From a virus, in IMG/VR virus record IMGVR_UViG_3300048927_000381, positions 1-52,867 of that record: a DNA stretch of 52,867 nucleotides, one strand, 5' to 3'. A model generated the notes under the pieces. That model was given only the letters and a program-made list of their open reading frames with translations. It did no database searches and was not told the origin of the DNA. Each line of letters opens with the position of its first letter. The stretch's first letter is position 1. The translations under genes and the position numbers were made by a program. Shown here piece by piece: positions 1 through 6,504 of this stretch.

Positions 1-618
1 CCGTCGCGCGCAGCGCGGGCGGCAAGCGTGGCGCGCCTCGCTGACGTCCATCCCGTCGATCTGGCGGGTAAAGTCCTTGCAGGACTGGTCGACCGCTCCG
101 GCATCGACCCGGCAGCCGTCGAGGATATCATCATGGGTTGCGCCTGCCCGGGCCGAGAGCAGGGCGCCAACATCGCCCGCAACGCCGTGCTGGCGGCGGG
201 CCTGCCCGAAAGCGTCGCCAGCGCCCATGTCGACCGCCAGTGCGGTTCGTCGCAGCAGGCGCTGCACTTCGCCGCCGCGACCGTCATGGCGGGCGTGCAG
301 GACGTGGTGATCGCCTCCGGCGTCGAAAGCATGACCCGCGTGCCCATGAGCCTGCCCTGGACGCTGGCGGCCAAACATGGCTTCGGCACCTATCGCAGCC
401 CCGGCATCGAGGCGCGCTATCCCGACCAGCCCTTCAGCCAGTTCGGCGGCGCGAAAATGCTGGCGAAGAAATATGGCCTGACCGAAGCCCTTTTCGCGGG
501 TGTGGACGACCCGGATAATCGCGCCAGCTATGCCCCGCACGAAGCGCTCGCCATCGCCTTCGCCGAGCGTTTCGCGACCGGCCCGTCCGCCTTTGACGAT
601 GGCTTCTGGGACGACTGA
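1..618 (+). pseudogene. Decayed acetyl-CoA acetyltransferase (thiolase) N-terminal half
   Basis: The frame encodes a typical thiolase N-terminal domain, including the nucleophile region DRQCGSSQQALHF and the ASGVESMTRVPM segment. Two lesions are visible. The start of the family motif (VARSAGGKRG) is read in frame 3 from base 3, but the continuation (RLADVHPVDL) is in frame 1, so there is a frameshift near bases 30-34. The frame then stops at 618, about halfway through a family whose members are near 390 residues, so the C-terminal thiolase domain with its second catalytic Cys is missing. It is host DNA outside attL. Thiolases normally join or split acetyl/acyl-CoA units; this copy cannot be functional. 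Confidence 0.85.
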
Positions 619-770
619 ACGCGCATTTCTCAGCCGACCAGCTGTTGGAACTGGCCGCGCATTGCGTCAAATGGCTGGGCCTCGGTCGCCTCAACGCAGT
701 GTTGGAAATCAACACCTCCTGCCCGATCCGCATCGGCGCAGGGGTCGCCGATCGCGTCAAAAAACCATAG
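612..770 (+). pseudogene. Remnant, possibly of a carboxymuconolactone decarboxylase-like gene
   Basis: Directly after the thiolase frame stops, another frame runs open to a stop at 768-770 and reads RLNAHFSADQLLELAAHC and then KWLGLGRLNAVLEINTSCPI. The helix pattern resembles the C-terminal end of carboxymuconolactone decarboxylase/AhpD-like proteins. There is no start codon in a sensible place and no N-terminal domain, so it appears to be a tail fragment joined to the thiolase fragment by deletion. The family assignment is tentative. Confidence 0.4.
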
Positions 771-826
771 GGAACCAGAAGCTTAATCGGTTCGTTCATC
801 TGATAGAAAGAATCGGGAGAGGACCG

Positions 827-934
827 ATGAACGATGCAATCAAGCCTCACGCCATGTTCGGCATCTTGTTCGGACTGCTGGTGTCGATCCAACTCTGGTG
901 CTGCGCCGCGATCCTAATGACCGCGCTCACCTGA
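827..934 (+). CDS. Small single-span membrane peptide (35 aa)
   Basis: This short frame starts with ATG behind a purine-rich GGGAGAGG at a fitting distance. It encodes 35 residues with one hydrophobic segment (about residues 11-32: FGILFGLLVSIQLWCCAAIL). It is host DNA that ends just before the attL core, so before integration it lay just downstream of the tRNA-Lys 3' end. No function can be assigned. Its reality rests on the ribosome binding site and the membrane span only. Confidence 0.4.
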   Translation: MNDAIKPHAMFGILFGLLVSIQLWCCAAILMTALT

Positions 935-939
935 AGAGG

Positions 940-988
940 TGGTGAGCCCTGCTGGATTCGAACCAGCGACCTACTGATTAAAAGTCAG
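940..988. repeat. attL core (49-bp duplicate of tRNA-Lys 3' part)
   Basis: The 49 bases are identical to 52741-52789. On the minus strand they represent the tRNA from the anticodon stem through the T arm to the CCA end. The 5' part of the tRNA is absent, so this copy is not a functional tRNA. Identity ends abruptly on both sides (939 versus 52740, and 989 versus 52790), which defines the limits of the crossover core. Confidence 0.95.
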
Positions 989-1015
989 ATGATTATCCTT
1001 ATTTTTCAATGCCGA

Positions 1016-1081
1016 TTTCGACATGTTACACGTTTTGTTCACGGACGCTAGTCTGCGGCGTTGCGGAGATTGTCGAAATGA
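1016..1081. promoter_or_regulatory. Left integrase arm-type sites (TGTCGAAA motif)
   Basis: Within the first 100 bases of phage DNA at attL there is TTTCGACA (1016-1023, inverted) and TTGTCGAAATGA (1070-1081). The latter matches the first unit of the 12-bp tandem repeats next to attR at all 12 positions. The same short motif clustered at both phage ends, close to the cores, is what tyrosine-integrase arm sites look like. The binding role is inferred. The rest of 989-1196 shows no gene. Confidence 0.7.
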
Positions 1082-1196
1082 CGCCAGTGTCAGTAGGTCC
1101 GCCCTGAGCGGCTGACATTTTGCTGCTTGAGCGGATCGACTCCCGCGGAAACCTTCTCCAAAAGCTCCGAGAAGAATCGGGGGGTGACGACACGCC

Positions 1197-1418
1197 ATGA
1201 CATCGGAAGAGAAGGCTGCAGCGAAGCGGCTCAACGAACAGTTCAAGGCCGGGTCGTCCTTTATGTACAACGCCTCCCTGACCTCGTTTGTTGCTGGGTT
1301 CGGCCTATGGTATAGTGCCGCTGGTGACACATATTGGATTTTGGCTGGTGCGCTTGCGGGGCTGACATTCGGGGGCTTCGCAATCGCGCTGCTTCAAGAG
1401 CTGAGGCCAGAGGAATGA
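1197..1418 (+). CDS. Small membrane protein, first of a three-gene cassette
   Basis: The product is 73 residues with a charged N-terminus (MTSEEKAAAKRLNEQF) followed by two hydrophobic spans (about residues 23-40 and 46-64) and an acidic end. A GGGGGG tract about 10 bases before the ATG can serve as ribosome binding site. The stop overlaps the next start (ATGA). It is the first gene inside attL, a typical position for accessory genes that change the lysogen. I do not recognise the family. Confidence 0.6.
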   Translation: MTSEEKAAAKRLNEQFKAGSSFMYNASLTSFVAGFGLWYSAAGDTYWILAGALAGLTFGGFAIALLQELRPEE

Positions 1419-1822
1419 GCTTGGACCCGATCGTTTATCAGATAGCTTTGCCTGGGATTGCCGTCATCTTGGGCGGTGGCTCCCTACTGCTGGCAAAATG
1501 GGCGGGCAAGCGGCTTGATGCAAAAGCTACAGCGATGGATGCGGACACTTTGTCTGCTGAAGCCGATCTCGTCGCGAAAAAGTTGATGATAACCCCACCG
1601 CTGGGCGCCGTAGACGTCAGGGCTGATGAGGCGTTCGATCTGGGCCCGGCCGTGTTTCGATCTAAATCGGGATCAGGCAAAAGTCATGTATTGGCTTATG
1701 CGACGCACAGCTCTCCGATCCATGCATCAAGCAAGGTTCCGGCTGCCAAAAGCCCTCGTGGACGCTACCGCACAGCCCGGTCATCGAAGACCGGCAAATT
1801 CACCACGGCTAAAGCCGATTGA
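1415..1822 (+). CDS. Membrane-anchored protein with basic tail, second of the cassette
   Basis: The product is 135 residues. The start is the ATG that overlaps the stop of the upstream gene (ATGA), which implies translational coupling. There is a hydrophobic N-terminal span (about residues 10-28, ending KWAGKRL), a short helical region, and a low-complexity tail rich in Ser, Lys, Arg and Ala from about residue 95 on. The layout is N-anchor plus a basic, probably cytoplasmic, nucleic-acid- or membrane-contacting tail. The function is unknown. Confidence 0.55.
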   Translation: MSLDPIVYQIALPGIAVILGGGSLLLAKWAGKRLDAKATAMDADTLSAEADLVAKKLMITPPLGAVDVRADEAFDLGPAVFRSKSGSGKSHVLAYATHSSPIHASSKVPAAKSPRGRYRTARSSKTGKFTTAKAD

Positions 1823-1932
1823 TGCGGAAACGCATGTTGCAGATCGAGGTTTTCGTGATCGGCGGGCTGACCCTCATCAGCTCAGGGATGATGCTCCTGT
1901 CCGCCGCCCGCTGGATCGCCTCAAAGCTGTAG
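1822..1932 (+). CDS. Very small membrane peptide (36 aa), third of the cassette
   Basis: The frame begins at an ATG overlapping the stop of the previous gene (TGATG) and reads MRKRMLQIEVFVIGGLTLIS and then SGMMLLSAARWIASKL. It is a basic N-terminus plus one clear membrane span. It is short enough to be missed by length filters. Coupling to the two upstream membrane genes supports it. Its end overlaps the convergent HIRAN gene by 12 bases. The role is unknown; single-span phage peptides are often exclusion or lysis helpers, which is only a possibility here. Confidence 0.5.
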   Translation: MRKRMLQIEVFVIGGLTLISSGMMLLSAARWIASKL

Positions 1933-2331
1933 TCGCGTCGGAAAAATCCCGCAGAACTCATCGCGCGGCGGGCGTGGCGGTTCATGCGTCTCGCGCTTCG
2001 GCTTAGCGGGCGGCAACATAGGCGAGCGGCCGTCGAACCGTATGCGCGCCACAGCGCCGAAGGTATCCGGCCGATGGAAGATAGCGCGGGCCACAGCGAC
2101 CAGCCCCGCTACCCTCTCGGCATCGTCAGGCCAGAGATATCCGATCTGCACGCCTCGGGCCGAATAGACGCCGACCATCCGATTGCCGCCGCGGGTGCCG
2201 CGCTCGCGGCGCAGTTCCAGCGTCTCGCCCGGCTGGCAGTTTGCTATTTCGGTGCGGCGCTCGGCGGCGCGTGCGGTGCGCAAGTCGGCACCCAGAACCA
2301 TGAAAGCCCTGTCTCGCTGCCATCGATCCAT
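1921..2331 (-). CDS. HIRAN-domain protein
   Basis: The product is 136 residues from the ATG at 2331, which has AGGAA about 12 bases upstream; a longer TTG start at 2370 has no good ribosome site. The middle carries the HIRAN pattern: GETLELRRERGTRGGN, then MVGVYSARGVQIGYLWPDDA, then a final beta strand (ARIRFDG). HIRAN domains (as in HLTF/Rad5-type proteins) bind DNA 3' ends or stalled-fork structures; stand-alone copies occur in bacteria and phages. The C-terminus is a Pro/Arg-rich linker. It faces the membrane cassette. The domain call is good; the biological role is unknown. Confidence 0.75.
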   Translation of the reverse strand: MDRWQRDRAFMVLGADLRTARAAERRTEIANCQPGETLELRRERGTRGGNRMVGVYSARGVQIGYLWPDDAERVAGLVAVARAIFHRPDTFGAVARIRFDGRSPMLPPAKPKRETHEPPRPPRDEFCGIFPTRLQL

Positions 2332-2543
2332 GCCGATCAATTCTTCCTGCCCAGTGCGTCGTTCCACCAATCGGTATTCGCGCGGTGGTGCAGAAAGTCG
2401 CCAGCCGTCTTGGGCTTGCCTTTGCCTGCCTCTTTCCGCGCCGCTCGCTTTCCGTGGAAATATGCCGCCACAGCGCGCTCACCCGCGTTTTCGTCATCAT
2501 CATCATCCTGTCTCATGGTGAGAACGTAACAGGAACATTATTC

Positions 2544-2563
2544 GATTCGCTAGGGAGCGAATC
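2544..2563. repeat. Palindrome GATTCGCT-AGGG-AGCGAATC
   Basis: This is a perfect 8-bp inverted repeat around a 4-base centre, the size of a dimeric repressor operator. A related half-site (GATTCGCC) follows about 30 bases further on. It lies upstream of the HIRAN gene on the other strand, so it could control that gene. The operator role is inferred. Confidence 0.5.
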
Positions 2564-2943
2564 TTGCACCAGACTGAAATTGGTCGGGCGAAAACGATTC
2601 GCCTTACCTCGTTTTTGCCCCAGCGCCGTCCCACTACATATAGGCGCCCGCCGGTAGCACCGACGGCCTCGACCGGCCGCCTATTGCAAATACGTGGCAA
2701 GCCAAATTTATTTTCATTGGCAAATTGTTTCTCTTGCCTTCAAAAAAGGCCAACAAATCTGGGGTTTTTTGAGGATCTCTCGACCTGGTGGCCGACGGGC
2801 GCCGCCCGCTACCCGACCGGCCGGATGGTTCGACCGTCATTTACCCTCTTGCACCTGAATGCGGGTGTGCCACTATCCCTTGTATCGGGGCAACGCGAGT
2901 TACCCGATCTTCGGGCCTCAAAGCAGTCCATTGCTCTTGGGGA

Positions 2944-3019
2944 ACAGCGAAGAGATCGATCCCCTGCCTGGGTGACGATCCCTTCCACAAGGATCTTCCG
3001 TCATCGATCTCTTCGCTGT
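2944..3019. repeat. Long hairpin: 17-bp perfect inverted repeat
   Basis: Arms 2944-2960 (ACAGCGAAGAGATCGAT) and 3003-3019 are perfect reverse complements around a 42-base loop. The loop itself contains a smaller imperfect stem (GATCCCTT against AAGGATC). A nested stem of this length outside a gene suggests a structured RNA, a cruciform or a recombination remnant. I see no target-site duplication, so a miniature transposon is not supported. There is no T-run after it on either strand, so it is not a simple terminator. Confidence 0.6.
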
Positions 3020-3192
3020 CTCCGATGATACTCACGCGCAATGCGTATGCAACGTCAAATTTCCGCTGACAAAACGCGGCGCCTAATAATCGGCTGAATT
3101 CGGCGGTTTCATCACAACGATAAATTTTCCGTTCGTGTCATGTTCGCGGGCCCCAACTCTGCGGACGACCACCAGATCAGTTGCAAAAAGAA

Positions 3193-3237
3193 AAGCCACT
3201 TATCAAATTCCGCTTGCATGGGAATGATAAGTGGCTT
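3193..3237. repeat. 13-bp perfect inverted repeat hairpin
   Basis: Arms AAGCCACTTATCA (3193-3205) and TGATAAGTGGCTT (3225-3237) pair perfectly over a 19-base loop. The left arm is preceded by an A-rich run (AAAAAGAAA), so transcription on the minus strand would give a stem followed by a T-rich stretch. It could act as a leftward terminator, or as an operator upstream of the small regulator genes to the right. Confidence 0.5.
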
Positions 3238-3303
3238 ATCTATTGTCTTGTCAGACGGCGAGACCACCCCGGTAAGCCCGCTGACAGACCCGAAAGGAAA
3301 GAG

Positions 3304-3366
3304 ATGTCAGTCTCGATCCGGCTTCGGATTTGGAAAGTGAAGATCAGCTTCACAATCGAAATCTAG
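3304..3366 (+). CDS. Possible 20-aa peptide upstream of the XRE gene
   Basis: An ATG sits five bases behind a strong AAAGGAAAG ribosome site and opens a frame of 20 codons: MSVSIRLRIWKVKISFTIEI. The pattern is alternating basic and hydrophobic residues. The ribosome site is the main support. It could be a leader peptide for the downstream hairpin and regulator gene, or chance. Confidence 0.35.
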   Translation: MSVSIRLRIWKVKISFTIEI

Positions 3367-3371
3367 AAGCC

Positions 3372-3401
3372 CCCCGCCTCGGTCTAGCCACCGGGGCGGG
3401 G
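3372..3401. repeat. GC-rich stem-loop before the XRE gene
   Basis: CCCCGCCTCGG and CCGGGGCGGGG form an 11-bp stem with one mismatch and an 8-base loop. It lies between the possible 20-aa peptide and the regulator at 3434. No T-run follows on the plus strand. An attenuator or mRNA-stabilising role is possible. Confidence 0.45.
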
Positions 3402-3433
3402 ATAGGGGTTAGAATATGGGAAGGTGACGGATC

Positions 3434-3637
3434 ATGCAACCCGACGAATTGAAGGCGCTCCGCAAGGATGCCGGATGGACGCAGGATGAGATGGCGGAGG
3501 CAATCGGCGTTTCGCGTGTGCTGATCGGACAGATGGAACGGGGGCAGGCGCCCATCGAGCGCCGCACCGAACTGGCGGTCCGCTATGTCGTCGATCAGGC
3601 GAAGCTGTTCGCCCAAGGCGTAACGATTAACCCTTGA
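3434..3637 (+). CDS. Small XRE/Cro-type HTH regulator
   Basis: The 67-residue product is almost entirely a helix-turn-helix domain of the XRE class. It starts MQPDELKALRKDAGWTQDEM, with the recognition-helix region AIGVSRVLIGQMERGQAPIE. A GGGAAGG ribosome site precedes the ATG. It stands alone on the plus strand and converges with the SRAP gene. It probably binds an operator nearby, perhaps one of the inverted repeats to its left, to control accessory genes; it is separate from the main immunity repressor at 39.6-40.3 kb. Confidence 0.8.
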   Translation: MQPDELKALRKDAGWTQDEMAEAIGVSRVLIGQMERGQAPIERRTELAVRYVVDQAKLFAQGVTINP

Positions 3638-3674
3638 CGCAGGGGCGCGCGGATCGCTGTTCCCGCTTTCGATC

Positions 3675-4328
3675 TCAGAGCAGCGTCGGGCCGGGCGGCG
3701 CGCTGGCCTTTTTCCTGAACCACGGATTCGTTGTGTGCTCGACCGTCATCCGGTCGGCCGGATATGGGCGGTCGAACTGATATAGCTCTTCCAGCGGCGC
3801 GTGAAGCCAGGTGTCCCAATCCTGCGGATCGAGGATCACAGGCGAACGATCGTGAATATCGATCAGCTCCGGCGCATTGTCCGTCATCACGCCGGTATAG
3901 ACAGCGCCCCACTCATCGCTGTTCGACCACAGGCCCGCCCATGCGAAGATCGGCTGATCCCGCACCGATAGCCAAGTCTCGGTCATGCGCCCCGGTTCGC
4001 CCACGGCCTCCGCATAGCGTGCGGTCGGGATCAGGCATCGGTTGCGCGGGTCGACCGCCCAGCGCTTCCAATAGGTGCCCAGCTTGTCGAACCGGGCATT
4101 GTTCACCGGCTTCGGCTTCAGCGGCGCGCCGGTCTTCTTGCTCTTCTGCGCGAGCGGGAAGCCCCACGTCATCTGCTCCAGCACGCGCTGGCCGTCTTCC
4201 AGCCTCACGACCGTGCCGGGCTGCGCCGGATGCGTTTCGAGCGGGCCTTCATTGAACCGGATGCCACGGTGCGCGCCGAACAGGTTCAGCACCTTGTCTG
4301 TCGCGCCGCGTTCTGCCCGATTGCACAT
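3675..4328 (-). CDS. SOS response-associated peptidase (SRAP, YedK/HMCES family)
   Basis: The 217-residue product has the family's hallmarks. Cys2 directly after the initiator Met (MCNRAERG) forms the thiazolidine crosslink to abasic sites in single-stranded DNA. It also has the Asn/Arg motif (NNARFD, about residue 76), a Glu in the segment after RCLIPTARYAEAVG, and the His motif (HDRSPVILD). SRAP proteins shield abasic sites at forks and may act as autopeptidases. An alphaproteobacterial SOS box lies 49 bases upstream of the start, fitting damage-induced expression, although the YAEAV segment differs from the usual GFYEW. Confidence 0.92.
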   Translation of the reverse strand: MCNRAERGATDKVLNLFGAHRGIRFNEGPLETHPAQPGTVVRLEDGQRVLEQMTWGFPLAQKSKKTGAPLKPKPVNNARFDKLGTYWKRWAVDPRNRCLIPTARYAEAVGEPGRMTETWLSVRDQPIFAWAGLWSNSDEWGAVYTGVMTDNAPELIDIHDRSPVILDPQDWDTWLHAPLEELYQFDRPYPADRMTVEHTTNPWFRKKASAPPGPTLL

Positions 4329-4376
4329 GCACTTAGCGTGATCCGCGACCGGCCCAGAGTCAACCGACTCCCGTTT

Positions 4377-4391
4377 GTTCTCATTTCGTTC
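4377..4391. promoter_or_regulatory. Alphaproteobacterial LexA (SOS) box
   Basis: GTTCTCATTTCGTTC is an exact GTTC-N7-GTTC, the LexA target known in alphaproteobacteria. It sits in the 95-base divergent gap between the SRAP gene (minus strand) and the three-gene cassette starting at 4424 (plus strand), so one box could govern both directions. A box by chance in this window is possible (about 1-2 expected), but the placement before an SRAP gene makes it credible. Confidence 0.8.
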
Positions 4392-4423
4392 TATTATGGA
4401 GACCGACTCAGAAGGAGGTTTCC

Positions 4424-4711
4424 ATGGAACTGGAAAATCAGGATCAGCATATGTTCCGCGCGCCGGACGGGGCGGAAGACGTCATCCTCGACCATAAAGG
4501 AGGGCAGTGGTTTGTCGCTGTCCGGCTGGATGAACCGCACCCCGACTTTACGCATGAGCGGTTTGGCGATGGGTTCGATGAGCGAATGGACGCGCTGCGC
4601 GCCGCATATGATCTGGCTGTTGGCCAAGACCTTTCAATCGCGCCCGACCCCGCGATGACGGAGGAGGTAAAGGAGAGGTTTGGAGACGCGGAGCATTGGG
4701 ATGAACATTGA
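4424..4711 (+). CDS. Unknown acidic protein, first gene of SOS-box cassette
   Basis: The 95-residue product follows a consensus ribosome site (AGAAGGAGG, five bases before the ATG). It is acidic (MELENQDQHMFRAPDGAEDV at the N-terminus, EHWDEH at the end) with no membrane span. I do not recognise a domain. The start lies about 33 bases downstream of the SOS box, so it would be induced with the SRAP gene. The end overlaps the next gene. Confidence 0.7.
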   Translation: MELENQDQHMFRAPDGAEDVILDHKGGQWFVAVRLDEPHPDFTHERFGDGFDERMDALRAAYDLAVGQDLSIAPDPAMTEEVKERFGDAEHWDEH

Positions 4712-4883
4712 CGTCATCCGGGACGCGGTAGCGCGCGAATTGCAAAATCGGGGCATCGGCGATCGAGCGTTTTACGAGGAAATTCGAGAGGGGCGCCGGG
4801 ACGACAGTCCATTCATGGTCGGAGCTATCGCCTGGGCGAACACGGACGCATCTGCGATGGAGGTCGCCCATGGCGAGGGATAA
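4701..4883 (+). CDS. Unknown small protein, second gene of SOS-box cassette
   Basis: The 60-residue product begins MNIDVIRDAVARELQNRGIG and is mostly charged helices. The ATG at 4701 is inside the end of the preceding gene. A TTG seven codons earlier has a stronger AGGAG in front and is a real alternative. It overlaps the next gene by 14 bases. The function is unknown; tight overlap with both neighbours says the three are made together. Confidence 0.55.
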   Translation: MNIDVIRDAVARELQNRGIGDRAFYEEIREGRRDDSPFMVGAIAWANTDASAMEVAHGEG

Positions 4884-5130
4884 TGGCATTGCGAGCCGCC
4901 CCACTCGCGAGGAGATCAATCGGACGGCTTCGCGCCCCAGACCCGATGTGTTCGTCACGGACAACAGCGAGATTTTGCGGGAGATGAGCGCCCTGATGCA
5001 GCAGATGGAGAAGGGGCATCCAATGCACCCGCGCGAGGTTCAGGACATGGTGGATCAGCTTATCGCGGAAGGGTATCCCCGCGAAGCGGACAGGCTCGCA
5101 AGCATGGAGGCGAATTGGGATCATTCCTGA
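4870..5130 (+). CDS. Unknown helical protein, third gene of SOS-box cassette
   Basis: The 86-residue product is predicted helical, with EILREMSALMQQMEKG and then a charged amphipathic helix (QDMVDQLIAEGYPREADRL). GGAGG lies just before the ATG. It has no recognisable domain. It ends the cassette; 242 bases of apparently non-coding DNA follow before the acyltransferase gene. Confidence 0.6.
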   Translation: MARDNGIASRPTREEINRTASRPRPDVFVTDNSEILREMSALMQQMEKGHPMHPREVQDMVDQLIAEGYPREADRLASMEANWDHS

Positions 5131-5372
5131 TCGCCCCCACTCTTGAGCGCGGATTACCGTCTTGGGGTTGGGGGGGGCTGGATATCAGCAAACACCGGGA
5201 AGCCGCCTGCAACTCTGCAAATGACCATTAGATCAGATATTCCTCCTGAACCACAATCGACGCAAGTGTGCCATATCGGTGCTACTGCTACGCCAATTGG
5301 TGCCGTGCCAGTGAGGCACCGCTACCAAGTCGCTGAAAAACATAATATGCAAATTCGGACAGGGGGATTCGT

Positions 5373-6494
5373 ATGCGCTATTATTCGCTTGATGGCTTGC
5401 GGGGGCTGGCAGCACTAAGCGTTGTTTTGCACCATTGGCTCTATTGCTTCACTTCCTTTTGGAAGACGCCGTTTCAGTTGTTCGGTGCGGGCGATTTCGG
5501 GTTAGCGGCTCTATTGCTGCCCCCTTTATATCCATTCGTTAATGGTGGCGGGGCCGTGCTGATCTTCTTCGTCCTCAGCGGCTTTGTTTTGACGCTTGGC
5601 CTGGACCGGCCGCAGGCCCCATCCTACGGGGCGTATATCTTAAATCGCTTCGTTCGTATCTATCCCGCGTTCGCTGGCGGCATTTTACTCGCCGCTCTGG
5701 GCGTGGCGCTGGTTGGTTACGCTCCGATTGTCGGCCTAAGCGACTGGTTCAACCGAAATTGGTCGGAGTCTCTCAGCGCAGCTTTGATCGCGGGACACCT
5801 TGCCATGTTGGGCGGCGATGACTGGATCACCCTTAATAATGTGATGTGGTCCCTTGTGATCGAACTCCGCATTGCCATCATTATGCCGATAATCTGCATA
5901 GCCATGAAACGCGCGCCTGTTCGGGCGCTGGTAGCGTCCGCGCTCTTGAGTCTCGCTGGGCATATTGCAGCACGAATGTTTGACGGGCCGCTTGTGTCTT
6001 GGTTCGACACATTACGCTACGTCGTGCTGTTCGCGGCAGGGGCAGGTATGGCAATCTATCGCGAATGGGTCGTGGAAAAATTCCGGAATCTTCAAAAATG
6101 GCAACTTGTCGCCATGTTCGCGATTGCCATGGCCCTATACGGCTACCCATTCTCACGCGGCGTCCGCCTCTACGCCACCGCGCCAGCGGCAATCATCATC
6201 ACGGTTGCTGCGTTTGCATCCCCATACATTCGGGGCATATTGGAGCGCGCCCCATTCCAATATCTTGGCCGCGTTTCATACAGCTTGTATCTTGTTCACC
6301 TCCCCGTGATTTTGGCGGTGATGCACCTCTCTTATGGAAAGGTAGCGACGCCGATCCTTTTCGCCGTCAGCGTCGCCACCTCTTTTGCTCTGGCAGAGTT
6401 GCTTTACAGGACCGTCGAGAGGCCTTCACATAAGATTGCCCGCACCATTACTGGAAGGGCTACCGGCAAAACGTCGGTAGCATCCGTCGCATAA
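5373..6494 (+). CDS. Membrane O-acyltransferase (acyltransferase family 3, OafA-like)
   Basis: The 373-residue polytopic membrane protein starts RYYSLDGLRGLAALSVVLHH, the family signature with conserved Arg10 and His20. FFVLSGFVLTLGL and WSLVIELRIAIIMPIICI follow, also as in the family, and there are about ten spans. Members move acetyl groups from acetyl-CoA onto surface polysaccharide or LPS in the inner membrane. On prophages they typically cause serotype (lysogenic) conversion and block reinfection. A GGGGGA site precedes the ATG. Its GC content looks lower than its neighbours', a sign of separate acquisition. It converges with the tail spike gene, which looks like an esterase. Confidence 0.9.
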   Translation: MRYYSLDGLRGLAALSVVLHHWLYCFTSFWKTPFQLFGAGDFGLAALLLPPLYPFVNGGGAVLIFFVLSGFVLTLGLDRPQAPSYGAYILNRFVRIYPAFAGGILLAALGVALVGYAPIVGLSDWFNRNWSESLSAALIAGHLAMLGGDDWITLNNVMWSLVIELRIAIIMPIICIAMKRAPVRALVASALLSLAGHIAARMFDGPLVSWFDTLRYVVLFAAGAGMAIYREWVVEKFRNLQKWQLVAMFAIAMALYGYPFSRGVRLYATAPAAIIITVAAFASPYIRGILERAPFQYLGRVSYSLYLVHLPVILAVMHLSYGKVATPILFAVSVATSFALAELLYRTVERPSHKIARTITGRATGKTSVASVA

Positions 6495-6504
6495 ACGTCC
6501 GCGG

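Larger units (their letters stand above)
2332..3303. other. Non-coding stretch with three inverted repeats
   Basis: About 970 bases carry no convincing gene; the frames that are open here have poor composition and no ribosome sites. What the stretch does hold is a 20-bp interrupted palindrome (2544-2563), a long 17-bp perfect inverted repeat (2944-3019) and a 13-bp perfect inverted repeat (3193-3237), listed separately. The base composition is visibly less GC-rich than in the surrounding genes, with A/T runs around 2700-2780. It may be a regulatory or structural-RNA region or the scar of lost genes. Confidence 0.6.

Noticed and set aside
940-988. Second tRNA-Lys gene
   Set aside because: Only the 3' 49 bases are present; the 5' acceptor strand, D arm and part of the anticodon stem are missing. 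It is the att duplicate.
2944-3019. Miniature transposon (MITE)
   Set aside because: The arms form one hairpin but no flanking target-site duplication is visible, and no second copy was noticed in the window.
2564-3069. Several overlapping open frames in the 2.5-3.1 kb stretch
   Set aside because: They lack ribosome sites, conserved-looking sequence and coding periodicity, and they cross the inverted repeats.
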